Assembly: GCF_019795295.1 (NCBI RefSeq)
Contig: NZ_JAIMCG010000001.1
Location: forward strand, 372,001 to 436,000
DNA length: 64,000 nt
Direction: 5' to 3'
From: Cupriavidus sp. AU9028
GTDB lineage: Bacteria > Pseudomonadota > Gammaproteobacteria > Burkholderiales > Burkholderiaceae
The first letter of the stretch is position 1; each line of letters starts with the position of its first letter. Below are positions 27,877 through 36,162 of this stretch, one piece after another. Made by a program: the position numbers and the translations under genes. The notes under the pieces were generated by a model. The model had not been told where the DNA came from, searched no databases, and saw only the letters and a list, made by a program, of their open reading frames with translations.

Positions 27877-28833
27877 ATGATCCCCATGCACGGACGCGAC
27901 CACCTCGATACCTACCTGCTGCGCGTGCTGCACACCCTGCTGACCGAGCAGAGCGTGACGCGCACCGCGGTACGGCTGGGGCAGTCGCAGCCGGCCATCA
28001 GCAATACGCTCAAGCGGCTGCGCGAGATCACCGGGGACGCCATCCTGGTGCGCGGCAAGAACGGCATGGTGCCAACCGAGCGAGGGCGGGAACTGCTTGC
28101 GCTGGCCGAGCAGGGCCTGGCGGCGATGGAGCGGATCGCCCGTCCGCCACAGCAGTTCGAGCCCGGTACCACCACGCGCACCTTCCATATCGGCGCGCCG
28201 GACTATCTGGACGCGTTCTTCCTGCCCAACGTGGTGGAGCGGGTCCGCCGGCTGGCGCCGCAGGCGCGGTTGTCGGTGCATCCGATGACCATGGGCAGCG
28301 ACTTCGTCGAGGGGCTGGAGCAGGGGCGGCTCGATATCGTGATCGGCAACTGGCTGTCGCCGCCCGAGCATCTGCATATCTCGCCGCTGTTCGAGGACGA
28401 GGTGGTCTGCATGCTGGGCGAGCAGCACCCGCTGGCGCGCAAGGGCCTGTCGCTGAAGCACTATCTGGACATGCCGCATCTCGCGCCGGCGCCGTATGCG
28501 TCCAGCCAGCGCAGCATGATCGACCAGGCGCTGGCCGAGCTGGGCCACAAGCGCCGCATCCAGGTCACGCTGCCGTACTTCGGGCTGGTGCCCTATGTGC
28601 TGATGAAGACCGACATGGTCTTCACCACTGGCCGGCAGTTCGCCGCGCACTATGCCCAGTACCTGCCGGTACGGATGGTGGCCGCGCCGGTCAAGTTCCC
28701 GCCCATGCGCTTCTACCAGCTCTGGCATCAGCGCAGCCACGCGGCGCCGGACGTGCAATGGCTGCGGCGCATGGTGGCCGAGGCCGCCGCGGAACTGCCC
28801 GCGTTGCCGCGGCTGGAAATCGCCGGCGAGTAG
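27877..28833 (+). CDS. LysR-type transcriptional regulator, probable xdh regulator
   Basis: A 318-residue regulator: helix-turn-helix in residues about 10-68 (LRVLHTLLTEQSVTRTAVRLGQSQPAISNTLKRLREITGD) and a periplasmic-binding-protein-like effector domain from about 95. Divergent placement from xdhA makes xdh its probable target, possibly with a purine as inducer; that is inference from context. Two starts fit, ATG at 27877 and ATG at 27886 (MHGRD), both with weak ribosome sites. I saw no clear T-N11-A palindrome in the 255-base gap. The downstream neighbour is convergent (24-base gap). Confidence 0.9.
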   Translation: MIPMHGRDHLDTYLLRVLHTLLTEQSVTRTAVRLGQSQPAISNTLKRLREITGDAILVRGKNGMVPTERGRELLALAEQGLAAMERIARPPQQFEPGTTTRTFHIGAPDYLDAFFLPNVVERVRRLAPQARLSVHPMTMGSDFVEGLEQGRLDIVIGNWLSPPEHLHISPLFEDEVVCMLGEQHPLARKGLSLKHYLDMPHLAPAPYASSQRSMIDQALAELGHKRRIQVTLPYFGLVPYVLMKTDMVFTTGRQFAAHYAQYLPVRMVAAPVKFPPMRFYQLWHQRSHAAPDVQWLRRMVAEAAAELPALPRLEIAGE

Positions 28834-28857
28834 GGCCCAAGGGCGGATTGCGACGGC

Positions 28858-29727
28858 TTACTTCGCCGGCTTGTAGCTCGGGAAGAACAGCTGCTCGCCG
28901 TCGACCTTGTAGGCGGCAATGGCGTACTGGCCTTCCTTCGAGGTGATCCACTCAATCAACTTCATCGCATCGGCGTGGTTGATGCCGGGATGCCGCTGCG
29001 GATTGACCGCGATGATGCCGTACGGATTGAACATCTTCGCATCGCCCTCGATGGCGATCTTCAGCCCGGTCCGGGCGCGGTACGCGCCATAGGTGGCGCG
29101 GTCCGACAGGGTATAGCCGGGCATCTGCGCCGCCATGGTCAGCACTTCCCCCATGCCCAGGCCCGCGTTGACGTACCACGGCTGGCCCCTGGTCTCGATG
29201 CCGGCCTCCTTCCAGTAGGCCTTCTCCATCACGTCCGTGCCGGAGTTGTCGCCACGGGAAATGAACTTGGTGCCGCTGGCGGCAATCTTGCGCAAGCCCG
29301 CAATCACGTCCTTGCCGCCCGCCACCCCTGCCGGATCGGCAGCCGGGCCGACCACGATGAAATCGTTGTACATCACGTCGCGCCGGTTGACGCCGTGGCC
29401 AGCCGCGACGAACGCATCTTCCATCTGGCGCGCATGCACCAGCAGCACGTCCACGTCGCCCATCTCGCCCATCTTCATGGCCTTGCCCGAACCGACCGCG
29501 ATGACCTTGACGGTGACGCCAGTGCTTCTCTCGAACTTCGGCAGCAGCGTTTTCAGCAGGCCCGAATTCTCGGTGCTGGTGGTGGTCGCCAGCTTGATCT
29601 CGGCGGCGTGGGCCGCCGGCAGGGTCGCCGCCAGCGTCGCGGATACCGCCAGCGCGGCGCCGAACATGCCGGCCGCGCGCAGGGGGCGCGCCAGGCGGGA
29701 AATCAGACCCGAACGAGGAAAGGTCAT
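28858..29727 (-). CDS. Periplasmic tungstate/molybdate-type binding protein (TupA-like)
   Basis: A 289-residue secreted solute-binding protein with a signal peptide (hydrophobic core AAGMFGAALAVSATLAATLPAAHA, cleavage near residue 43). The mature start EIKLATTTSTENSGLLKTLLP, with the TTTST anion loop, is typical of TupA-type oxyanion binders (tungstate, some molybdate). Other segments are DVLLVHARQMEDAFVAAG and FISRGDNSGTDVMEKAYW. A GAGGAT precedes the ATG at 29727. No permease or ATPase gene adjoins it, so it must work with components encoded elsewhere. It is divergent from the ModE-like regulator. Confidence 0.88.
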   Translation of the reverse strand: MTFPRSGLISRLARPLRAAGMFGAALAVSATLAATLPAAHAAEIKLATTTSTENSGLLKTLLPKFERSTGVTVKVIAVGSGKAMKMGEMGDVDVLLVHARQMEDAFVAAGHGVNRRDVMYNDFIVVGPAADPAGVAGGKDVIAGLRKIAASGTKFISRGDNSGTDVMEKAYWKEAGIETRGQPWYVNAGLGMGEVLTMAAQMPGYTLSDRATYGAYRARTGLKIAIEGDAKMFNPYGIIAVNPQRHPGINHADAMKLIEWITSKEGQYAIAAYKVDGEQLFFPSYKPAK

Positions 29728-29754
29728 CTTGCATCCTCTACTGATGTTGATACT

Positions 29755-29937
29755 TATGTTTAAGGGAACATATTTGCCTGTGTGCGACGCATCGGCGACA
29801 ATGCGGCGCGCGCGGGTGGCGCCTTGGTCAGCTTCCCCGGCACGGGTGAACCGTGAAGCGGCACGCCGGCGGTGTCGGCAGGCGAACGGATTGTCGCGGC
29901 CCGGCACCGCTTATGTAAATATGAAAGACTGAACATA
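29755..29937. promoter_or_regulatory. TATGTT/AACATA inverted repeats between tupA-like and modE-like genes
   Basis: A perfect 6-6-6 inverted repeat, TATGTT (29755-29760) and AACATA (29767-29772), lies 28-45 bases before the binding-protein start. TATGT (29912-29916) and AACATA (29932-29937) recur immediately before and into the regulator's ATG. The shared GAACATAT and CTTATGT words suggest one DNA-binding protein acts on both sides, plausibly the adjacent ModE-like protein. Confidence 0.5.
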
Positions 29938-31031
29938 TGAGTTTTCGCTTCGAGCTGTTCCCGGTCATTACCAGCGACGACAACCCGCGCGCCAACGGCA
30001 AGGTGTTCCTGCTGCTGCAGGCGGTGCGGGAAACCGGCTCGCTGCATGCCGCGGCGGCCAAGGTGGGGCTGTCCTACCGACATGCGTGGGGCATCATGCG
30101 CGACTGGGAAGCGATGCTGGGCCGCAGCGTGCTCGATATGGAGCGGGGCCGCGGCGCCTCGCTGACCCGCTTCGGCGAGCGCCTGCTGCGGGCCGAAGCG
30201 CGGCTGCGCGAGGCGCTGGGCCCGGCGGTGCAGCGGGCGATGACCGAGTTCACCGCGGAGCTCGACGACGCCTCCCGCCCGCAGACCCGGCTGCGCTTCT
30301 CGGGCAGCCACGATCCGGCGATGGAGACGCTGGCGGCGGGCATCGGCACTGGCGCCGGCGAACTGCAGCTGGACGCCGTGTTCTGCGGCAGCACCGAGGG
30401 CCTGATCTGCCTGCACGAGCGGCAGTCCGAACTTGCCGGCTTCTACGTGGCGCCGATCCAGACGGTCGGCTCGGTGGCGCACGTCACGCTGCGCAAATGG
30501 CTCAAGCCTTCCTCGGTGCGGCTGATCCCGGTCGCCTCGCGCGAGCAGGGGCTGATCGTCGCGCCGGGCCGGGCCGGGCAGATCCAGAGCCTGCGCGATC
30601 TGGCCCAGACCGGCGCGCGCTTCGTCAATCGCCAGCGCAGCTCCGGCACCCGGCTGCTGTTCGACCAGCTGCTGGCCAGCGAGGGGCTGTATCCGGACCA
30701 GATCGCCGGTTACGAGGAGCCCGAATTCAGCAACGAGAAGGTCGCCGAAGCGGTCCATGCCGGCCGCGCCGAAGTCGGCTTCGGCCTGCGCGTCAATGCC
30801 GAGGCCCATGGCCTCGCCTTCGTGCCGCTGACCCGCGAGACCTACTACCTGGCCTTGCGCAAATCGGACCAGTCTGCTGCGTGGGTGCGATCGCTGCTGG
30901 CCCTGCTGGCACATCCGGATACGGTCGCGCGCATCACCGCGCTGCCCGGTTATGCGATGGCAAGGCCGCCCGCCTTGCTGACGCCGGAGGAGGCGCTGCC
31001 CTGGTACGAGCCCCGCCCGGCGGGGCGGTAA
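29937..31031 (+). CDS. ModE-like winged-helix regulator fused to a binding-protein domain
   Basis: A 364-residue one-component regulator. Residues about 18-80 are a ModE/LysR-type helix-turn-helix (NGKVFLLLQAVRETGSLHAAAAKVGLSYRHAWGIMRDWEAMLG). Residues about 118-330 resemble a type 2 periplasmic-binding-protein fold (FSGSHDPAMETLAAGI; FCGSTEGLICLHERQSELAGFYV; FVNRQRSSGTRLLFDQLL) in place of the molybdate-binding TOBE domain of classical ModE. It probably senses an oxyanion directly and controls the divergent binding protein. The ATG at 29937 overlaps the end of an AACATA repeat, which allows autorepression. No signal peptide, so it is cytosolic. Confidence 0.85.
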   Translation: MSFRFELFPVITSDDNPRANGKVFLLLQAVRETGSLHAAAAKVGLSYRHAWGIMRDWEAMLGRSVLDMERGRGASLTRFGERLLRAEARLREALGPAVQRAMTEFTAELDDASRPQTRLRFSGSHDPAMETLAAGIGTGAGELQLDAVFCGSTEGLICLHERQSELAGFYVAPIQTVGSVAHVTLRKWLKPSSVRLIPVASREQGLIVAPGRAGQIQSLRDLAQTGARFVNRQRSSGTRLLFDQLLASEGLYPDQIAGYEEPEFSNEKVAEAVHAGRAEVGFGLRVNAEAHGLAFVPLTRETYYLALRKSDQSAAWVRSLLALLAHPDTVARITALPGYAMARPPALLTPEEALPWYEPRPAGR

Positions 31032-31123
31032 CCCCCGCCCGGAAGCGAGGCTGCGCCGCCAGCCGTATTACACTGCGCCCATTGCCGGCCGAGCCGGCCG
31101 AACTCCGACGCGAGGCGCCCGTC

Positions 31124-31723
31124 ATGCTGGAAACCGCCGCGCTGGCCGCGGGCATGTCCTGGGCCAGCGGATTTCGCCTGTATCTCGCCGTGCTTGCCGC
31201 CGGACTGCTGGCCCGTTTCGGCTGGCTGGAGTTGCCGCAAAGCCTGCACTTCCTGACCTCGGACTGGGTGGTGGGCGTCGCGGCCGCCATGGCGGTGGCC
31301 GAGTTCGTCGCCGACAAGGTGCCGGGCTTCGACACCGTCTGGGACGGCATCCACACCTTCATCCGCATTCCTGCCGGCGCGGTGCTGGCCGCCGCCGCGT
31401 TTGGCGACCTCGACCCGCAGTGGATGGCCGTCGCTGGGCTGGTCGGCGGCACGCTGGCCGGCACCGCCCACGCCGCGAAGGCCGGGGCGCGGGCGCTGAT
31501 CAATGTGTCGCCGGAACCCTTTTCCAATTGGACGGCCTCATTCACCGAGGATGTTGCCGCCACGGGCAGTCTGGCGTTGGCCTTCTTCCTGCCGGTGCTG
31601 TTCTTCGTCCTGCTCGCCGTTGCGCTGGTGCTGGCCATCTGGCTGCTGCCGAAACTGTGGCGCGGCGTGCGCCGGCTGCACGGCGCGCTGACCGGAAGGA
31701 GCCGCCCGCCCGGTGCCCGCTAG
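31124..31723 (+). CDS. DUF4126 membrane protein
   Basis: A 199-residue integral membrane protein of unknown function. The start MLETAALAAGMSWASGFRLYLAVLAAGLLARFGWLELP and the conserved VADKVPGFDTVWDGIHTFIRIPAGAVLAAAAFG are DUF4126 hallmarks. Four or five hydrophobic segments occur, the last at about 155-180 (FFLPVLFFVLLAVALVLAIWLLP). Start: ATG at 31124. It lies 92 bases after the ModE-like gene and 68 bases before the FtsX-like permease, all on the same strand, so a loose operon is possible. Confidence 0.82.
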   Translation: MLETAALAAGMSWASGFRLYLAVLAAGLLARFGWLELPQSLHFLTSDWVVGVAAAMAVAEFVADKVPGFDTVWDGIHTFIRIPAGAVLAAAAFGDLDPQWMAVAGLVGGTLAGTAHAAKAGARALINVSPEPFSNWTASFTEDVAATGSLALAFFLPVLFFVLLAVALVLAIWLLPKLWRGVRRLHGALTGRSRPPGAR

Positions 31724-31791
31724 CATAGCGGCGCCGTCATCCCGCCACGGCAGCGCCAGCCGCCGTCCCCGATTTCCGAATTCGATCCGCC

Positions 31792-34443
31792 ATGCCGCCC
31801 ACCGATTCCGCCACCGCTTCGCTATCGCCTCCGCTTGCCGGCCCCGACGCGCGCGCCCGCTTCTCGCCGTTCGCACAGGCCTGGCGGATGGCCAGGCGTG
31901 ACTGGCGGGCAGGGGAGCTGACGCTGCTGCTGTTCGCGCTGGTGCTGGCGGTGGCGGCGCTGTCCAGCGTCGGCTTCCTCGCCGACCGCATGCGGCTCGG
32001 TCTGGAGCGCGACGCGCGCCAGCTGATCGGCGCCGATGTGCTGCTGGTGGCCGATCAGCCGTTCGGGCAGGAATTCATCGACCAGGCGCGGGCGCAGGGC
32101 CTGACCACCGCACAGACGGTGACCTTCCCCAGCATGGCGACGGTGCAGGCGCCCGGCGCGGCGACCGATGCCGCGCCCGCAGCACCGGCCAACGGCGCGG
32201 TCGACGCGGCAGCGGAACCGGCACCGGCCGCCAGCCAGCTGGCGGCGCTGAAGGCCGTCAGTCCGGGCTACCCGCTACGCGGCGAACTGAAGACGGCCAC
32301 CGCGCCGGGCGAAGCCGGCCAGGCCGCCAACGGCATTCCGGCTCCCGGCACGGTCTGGGTCGACGAGGCGCTGCTTGGCACGCTGGGCGTCAAGGTCGGC
32401 GACAGCCTGCGGCTGGGCAGCCGCGTCTTTCGCATCGAGCGCATCATCACCCAGGAACTGGATCGCGGCGGCGGCTTCATGAACTTCGCACCCCGGGTGA
32501 TGATGCCGCTGGCAGAGCTGGACGCCACCGGCCTGATCGGCTGGGGCAGCCGCGTCACCTACCGCTTGCAGGTGGCCGGGCCCGAGCCGGCGGGCGCGCG
32601 CTATCGGCAGTGGGCCGAGCAGCAGATCGAGCAGCGCGGCCTGCGCAACACGCGGGTCGAGTCGCTCGAATCCGGCCAGCCGCAGATGCGCGCGACGCTG
32701 GACCGCGCCGAGCGTTTCCTGTCGCTGGTGGCGGTACTGTCGGCGATGATCGCGGCGGTGGCGATCGCCATGGCGGCGCGCCGCTACATGCAGCGCCATA
32801 CCGATGCGTGCGCCATCTACAAGTGCCTGGGCCTGTCGCGCCGGCAGATCCTCGTCTCGTTCGGGCTGGAGTTCCTGCTGATCGGGCTGCTGGGCGCCGC
32901 GGCCGGCGTGGCGCTGGGCTACCTGGGACACCACGGCCTGCTGCTGTCGCTGTCCGGGCTGCTGACGGTGTCGCTGCCGATGCCCTCCGCACTGCCGGCG
33001 ATCGTCGGCCTGCTGGCGGGCCTCGTGCTGCTGGCCGGCTTCGCGCTGCCGCCGCTGCTGGCGCTCACGCGCGTGGCGCCGCTGCGGGTGCTGCGCCGCG
33101 ATGTCGGCATGCCGCCGGTCTCGGTCTGGATCGCCTATGCGCTGGGCCTGGGCGCCTTCGTGCTGCTGTTGCTGGTGGCGGCGCGCAACCTGAAGCTGGG
33201 CCTGCTGACGGCCGGCGGCTTCGTCGTCGCCGGTGCGGTGTTCGCGCTGCTGGCGCTGGTGTTGCTGACGGTGCTGGCGCGGCTGATACGGCGGCATGTC
33301 GCGGGCGGGCGCGCGGTCGGCTGGCGCTTCGCCCTGGCCGTGCTGGAGCGGCGCCGCGCGATCACCGTGCTGCAGACGGTCGCGCTGGCGGTCGGGCTGA
33401 TGGCGCTGCTGCTGCTGGGCATGACCCGCAACGACCTGATCGATTCCTGGCGCAACGCCACCCCGGCCGATGCGCCCAATCGCTTCATCATCAATATCCA
33501 GCCCGATCAGCGTGCCGAGGTGGCGCGAATGCTGTCCGGTGCCGGTATTCGCGAGGAGTTGTACCCGATGGTGCGGGGCCGGCTCACGCATATCTCGGGA
33601 CAGCCGGTGCAGGCCGAGCGCTACGAGGAGGACCGCGCCCGGCGGCTGGTCGAGCGCGAATTCAACCTGTCCTATACCGATACCTTGCCCGAAGGCAACC
33701 GCGTGGTGGCGGGGGACTGGTTCGGCGGCGGCCGCCCGGAAGCCTCGATGGAGGAGGGCATCGCGCAGACGCTGGGGGTGAAGCTGGGCGATACGTTGCG
33801 CTTCGACGTGGCAGGACAGTCGATCGAGGCGCCGGTGACCTCGCTGCGCAAGCTGGACTGGGCCTCGATGCGGGTCAACTTTTTCGTGATCCTGCCGCCG
33901 GCGGCAATGCAGGGGCTGCCCGAGACGTGGATTACCGCGTTCCATCTGCCGCCGGACCATGCGCGCCTGGACAACGAGCTGGTGGCGCGCTTTCCCAACC
34001 TCACCATCGTCAACACCGAGCTGATCCTGAGCCAGGTGCAGGGGGTGCTGGACCAGGTGATCGCGGCGGTGCAGTTCCTGTTCGTCTTCACGCTGGCCGC
34101 GGGGGTGACGGTGTTGTACGCGGCGCTGGCCGGCGCACGCGACGAGCGGCGGCGCGATGCCGGGCTGCTGAAGGCGCTGGGCGCCTCGGCGGCGATCGTG
34201 CGGCAGACGCAGTACGCGGAGTTTCTCGCCGTGGGCGGGCTGGCGGGGCTGCTGGCCGGCATCGGCGCGGTGGCGGTGGGATGGGGGCTGGCGCGCTTCG
34301 TCTTCGAATTCCCCTACGTGTTCAATGCCTGGATCGTGCCGGTGGGCGTGCTTTCTGGCATGCTGTGCGCTTTTGCCGGCGGCTGGCTGGGCTTGCGCGA
34401 GGTGCTGCGTCAGCCGGCGCTGGCGACGCTGCGCGAATCCTGA
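31792..34443 (+). CDS. FtsX-like ABC transporter permease (YbbP type)
   Basis: An 883-residue inner-membrane permease of the MacB/FtsX superfamily. It has an N-terminal helix at about 45-65 (GELTLLLFALVLAVAALSSVGF), a large periplasmic domain, three central helices, then a second FtsX domain of four helices ending GVLSGMLCAFAGGWLGLREVLRQPALATLRES. The 2 x (1+3) layout is that of YbbP, which pairs with the ATPase YbbA. No ATPase gene adjoins it, which is unusual; the partner must be elsewhere. An Ala/Pro-rich insert at about 115-150 is low-complexity. ATG at 31792; a truncated hemoglobin gene follows after 35 bases. Confidence 0.85.
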   Translation: MPPTDSATASLSPPLAGPDARARFSPFAQAWRMARRDWRAGELTLLLFALVLAVAALSSVGFLADRMRLGLERDARQLIGADVLLVADQPFGQEFIDQARAQGLTTAQTVTFPSMATVQAPGAATDAAPAAPANGAVDAAAEPAPAASQLAALKAVSPGYPLRGELKTATAPGEAGQAANGIPAPGTVWVDEALLGTLGVKVGDSLRLGSRVFRIERIITQELDRGGGFMNFAPRVMMPLAELDATGLIGWGSRVTYRLQVAGPEPAGARYRQWAEQQIEQRGLRNTRVESLESGQPQMRATLDRAERFLSLVAVLSAMIAAVAIAMAARRYMQRHTDACAIYKCLGLSRRQILVSFGLEFLLIGLLGAAAGVALGYLGHHGLLLSLSGLLTVSLPMPSALPAIVGLLAGLVLLAGFALPPLLALTRVAPLRVLRRDVGMPPVSVWIAYALGLGAFVLLLLVAARNLKLGLLTAGGFVVAGAVFALLALVLLTVLARLIRRHVAGGRAVGWRFALAVLERRRAITVLQTVALAVGLMALLLLGMTRNDLIDSWRNATPADAPNRFIINIQPDQRAEVARMLSGAGIREELYPMVRGRLTHISGQPVQAERYEEDRARRLVEREFNLSYTDTLPEGNRVVAGDWFGGGRPEASMEEGIAQTLGVKLGDTLRFDVAGQSIEAPVTSLRKLDWASMRVNFFVILPPAAMQGLPETWITAFHLPPDHARLDNELVARFPNLTIVNTELILSQVQGVLDQVIAAVQFLFVFTLAAGVTVLYAALAGARDERRRDAGLLKALGASAAIVRQTQYAEFLAVGGLAGLLAGIGAVAVGWGLARFVFEFPYVFNAWIVPVGVLSGMLCAFAGGWLGLREVLRQPALATLRES

Positions 34444-34478
34444 ACTGGCGCGGCGGCAAGCGATGAGAGTGGATCGAG

Positions 34479-34907
34479 ATGTCTGAACAAAACGGGCGCG
34501 AAGGCGAGCAGAACAACGGGGCCGAACCGCCCAGCGCCTTCGAACTGGTCGGCGGCGAAGCGCGCGTGCGCGAACTGGTCGACTGCTTCTACGACCTGAT
34601 GGACCTGGAGGCCGAGTTCGCGCCGCTGCGCGCGCTGCATCCGCCGTCGCTGGACGGTTCGCGCGACAAGCTGTTCTGGTTCCTGTGCGGCTGGCTCGGC
34701 GGTCCGAACCATTTCATCGAACGCTTCGGCCATCCACGCCTGCGCGCGCGCCATCTGCCGTTCGAGATCGGCATCAGCGAACGCGACCAGTGGATGCGCT
34801 GCATGGCGATGGCGATGCAGGACATCGGCTTGTCCGAGGACCTGCAACTGCGGCTGATGCAGGCGTTCTGGCAGACCGCGGACTGGATGCGCAACGTGGC
34901 GCGCTGA
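34479..34907 (+). CDS. Group 2 truncated hemoglobin
   Basis: A 142-residue 2/2 haem protein (TrHb2, GlbO type) that may bind or detoxify oxygen, nitric oxide or peroxide in the cytosol. Signatures: FELVGGEARVRELVDCFYDLMD near the start, LFWFLCGWLGGPNHFIERFGHPRLRARHLPFEI around the proximal histidine (in FGHP), and the TrHb2-type Trp in GWLGGP. About 25 polar residues precede the globin. A GAGAGTGGATCGAG run precedes the ATG at 34479. It lies 35 bases after the permease gene and 25 before the DUF924 gene, on the same strand. Confidence 0.9.
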   Translation: MSEQNGREGEQNNGAEPPSAFELVGGEARVRELVDCFYDLMDLEAEFAPLRALHPPSLDGSRDKLFWFLCGWLGGPNHFIERFGHPRLRARHLPFEIGISERDQWMRCMAMAMQDIGLSEDLQLRLMQAFWQTADWMRNVAR

Positions 34908-34932
34908 TCCCCGGCGCCGCTCTGGAGACGGC

Positions 34933-35544
34933 ATGACGACAAACGGGAGCGCTGCCGGCCTGGCGGCGACCATCCTCGAGCAATGGTTCGGTGCGCCGGA
35001 CAGTGCCGAGTTCAATACCGAGCGGGCCCAATGGTTTCGCCGCGACGCCGCCTTCGACGCGGCGTTGCGCGAGCGCTTCCTGCCGGCGTGGGAGGACGCG
35101 CTGGCGCATCCCGACGGATGGGGCACGGGCGAGGACGCCCCGCCGGATGTTGCCTGCGCCCGCATCGTGCTGCTCGATCAGTTCCCCCGCAACATGTTCC
35201 GCGGCGATCCGCGCAGCTTCGCCACCGACGCGCAGGCGCTCTCACTGGCCGAACGCATGGTCGCGCGCGGCGACGATCTGCGGCTGCCCACGCCGTATCA
35301 CCGGATGTTCTGCTACATGCCGTTCGAGCACGCCGAATCGCTGGCCGCGCAGCAGCTCGCCGTCGAGCGGATGACGGCGCTGCGCGACGACACGCAAGGG
35401 CGCGTCGATGTGGTGGAGTGGGCGGTGCGCCACCAGGTCGTGATCGCGCGCTTCGGCCGGTTCCCGCACCGCAATGCGGTGCTCGGGCGGCCGAGCACGC
35501 CGGAAGAGCTGGCGTTCCTGCAGCAGCCCGGCTCCTCCTTCTGA
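34933..35544 (+). CDS. DUF924 family protein
   Basis: A 203-residue cytosolic protein whose family is widespread but of unknown function. Hallmarks are ILEQWFGAP near the start, the invariant LLDQFPRNMFRGD, YHRMFCYMPFEHAESLAAQQ and the end region RFGRFPHRNAVLGRPSTPEELAFL. It resembles a TPR-like helical fold. ATG at 34933; gap of 25 bases from the hemoglobin gene, so they may share a transcript. It converges with the LOG gene (33 bases between stops). Confidence 0.88.
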   Translation: MTTNGSAAGLAATILEQWFGAPDSAEFNTERAQWFRRDAAFDAALRERFLPAWEDALAHPDGWGTGEDAPPDVACARIVLLDQFPRNMFRGDPRSFATDAQALSLAERMVARGDDLRLPTPYHRMFCYMPFEHAESLAAQQLAVERMTALRDDTQGRVDVVEWAVRHQVVIARFGRFPHRNAVLGRPSTPEELAFLQQPGSSF

Positions 35545-35577
35545 CGCGTCGGGCGCCTGGTCGCCTCGTCCGTCAGG

Positions 35578-36162
35578 TCAGATCTCGTCGCGCTTCTGCT
35601 GCCACTTGTCGACCTGGACCTGCGGGGTGCGGGTCAATGCATCGAGGATGCCAGCTGGCGAGTCGGCCACGCGCAGCAGATCGGCATGCACCTGCTTCAG
35701 GAACCCCTCGTTCACCGCGTGCTGCATGAAGGCCAGCAGGCCGTCGTAGAAGCCGGCCACATTGAGCAGGCCCACCGGCTTGGCGTGATAGCCCAGCTGC
35801 AGCCAGGTGAAGGTCTCGAACAGTTCCTCGTAGGTGCCGACGCCGCCGGGCATCGCGACGAAGGCATCGGCGCGGTCCGCCATCATCTGCTTGCGCTCGT
35901 GCATGCTGGCGACCACGTGCAGCTCGCTCAGCCCGGTATGGCCGACTTCCTTGTCCAGCAGCGCCTGGGGAATGACGCCGATGGCGGTGCCGCCGTGGGC
36001 GAGCACGGCGTCCGCCACCGTGCCCATCAGTCCGACCTTGCCGCCGCCATAGATCAGCGCGATGTTGCGCTCGGCCATGGTGCGGCCCAGCAGGGTCGCC
36101 GCGGCGGCGTATTCGGGACGGTGGCCGGGACTGGACCCGCAATAGACACAGAGGGATTTCAC
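35578..36162 (-). CDS. LOG-family Rossmann protein (cytokinin riboside 5'-monophosphate phosphoribohydrolase type)
   Basis: A 194-residue TIGR00730/LOG protein. The nucleotide motif PGGVGTYEE lies at 105-113, and HERKQMM near 88-94 supplies the conserved Arg/Lys. Such enzymes cut N6-modified AMP, or AMP itself, to base and ribose-5-phosphate. The start is a GTG at 36162 after an AGGAAACCC ribosome site, and it overlaps the TetR stop codon in GTGA, so the two genes are translationally coupled. Nothing else in the window uses cytokinins; the nucleotide-salvage context elsewhere in the window is not adjacent. Confidence 0.9.
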   Translation of the reverse strand: MKSLCVYCGSSPGHRPEYAAAATLLGRTMAERNIALIYGGGKVGLMGTVADAVLAHGGTAIGVIPQALLDKEVGHTGLSELHVVASMHERKQMMADRADAFVAMPGGVGTYEELFETFTWLQLGYHAKPVGLLNVAGFYDGLLAFMQHAVNEGFLKQVHADLLRVADSPAGILDALTRTPQVQVDKWQQKRDEI

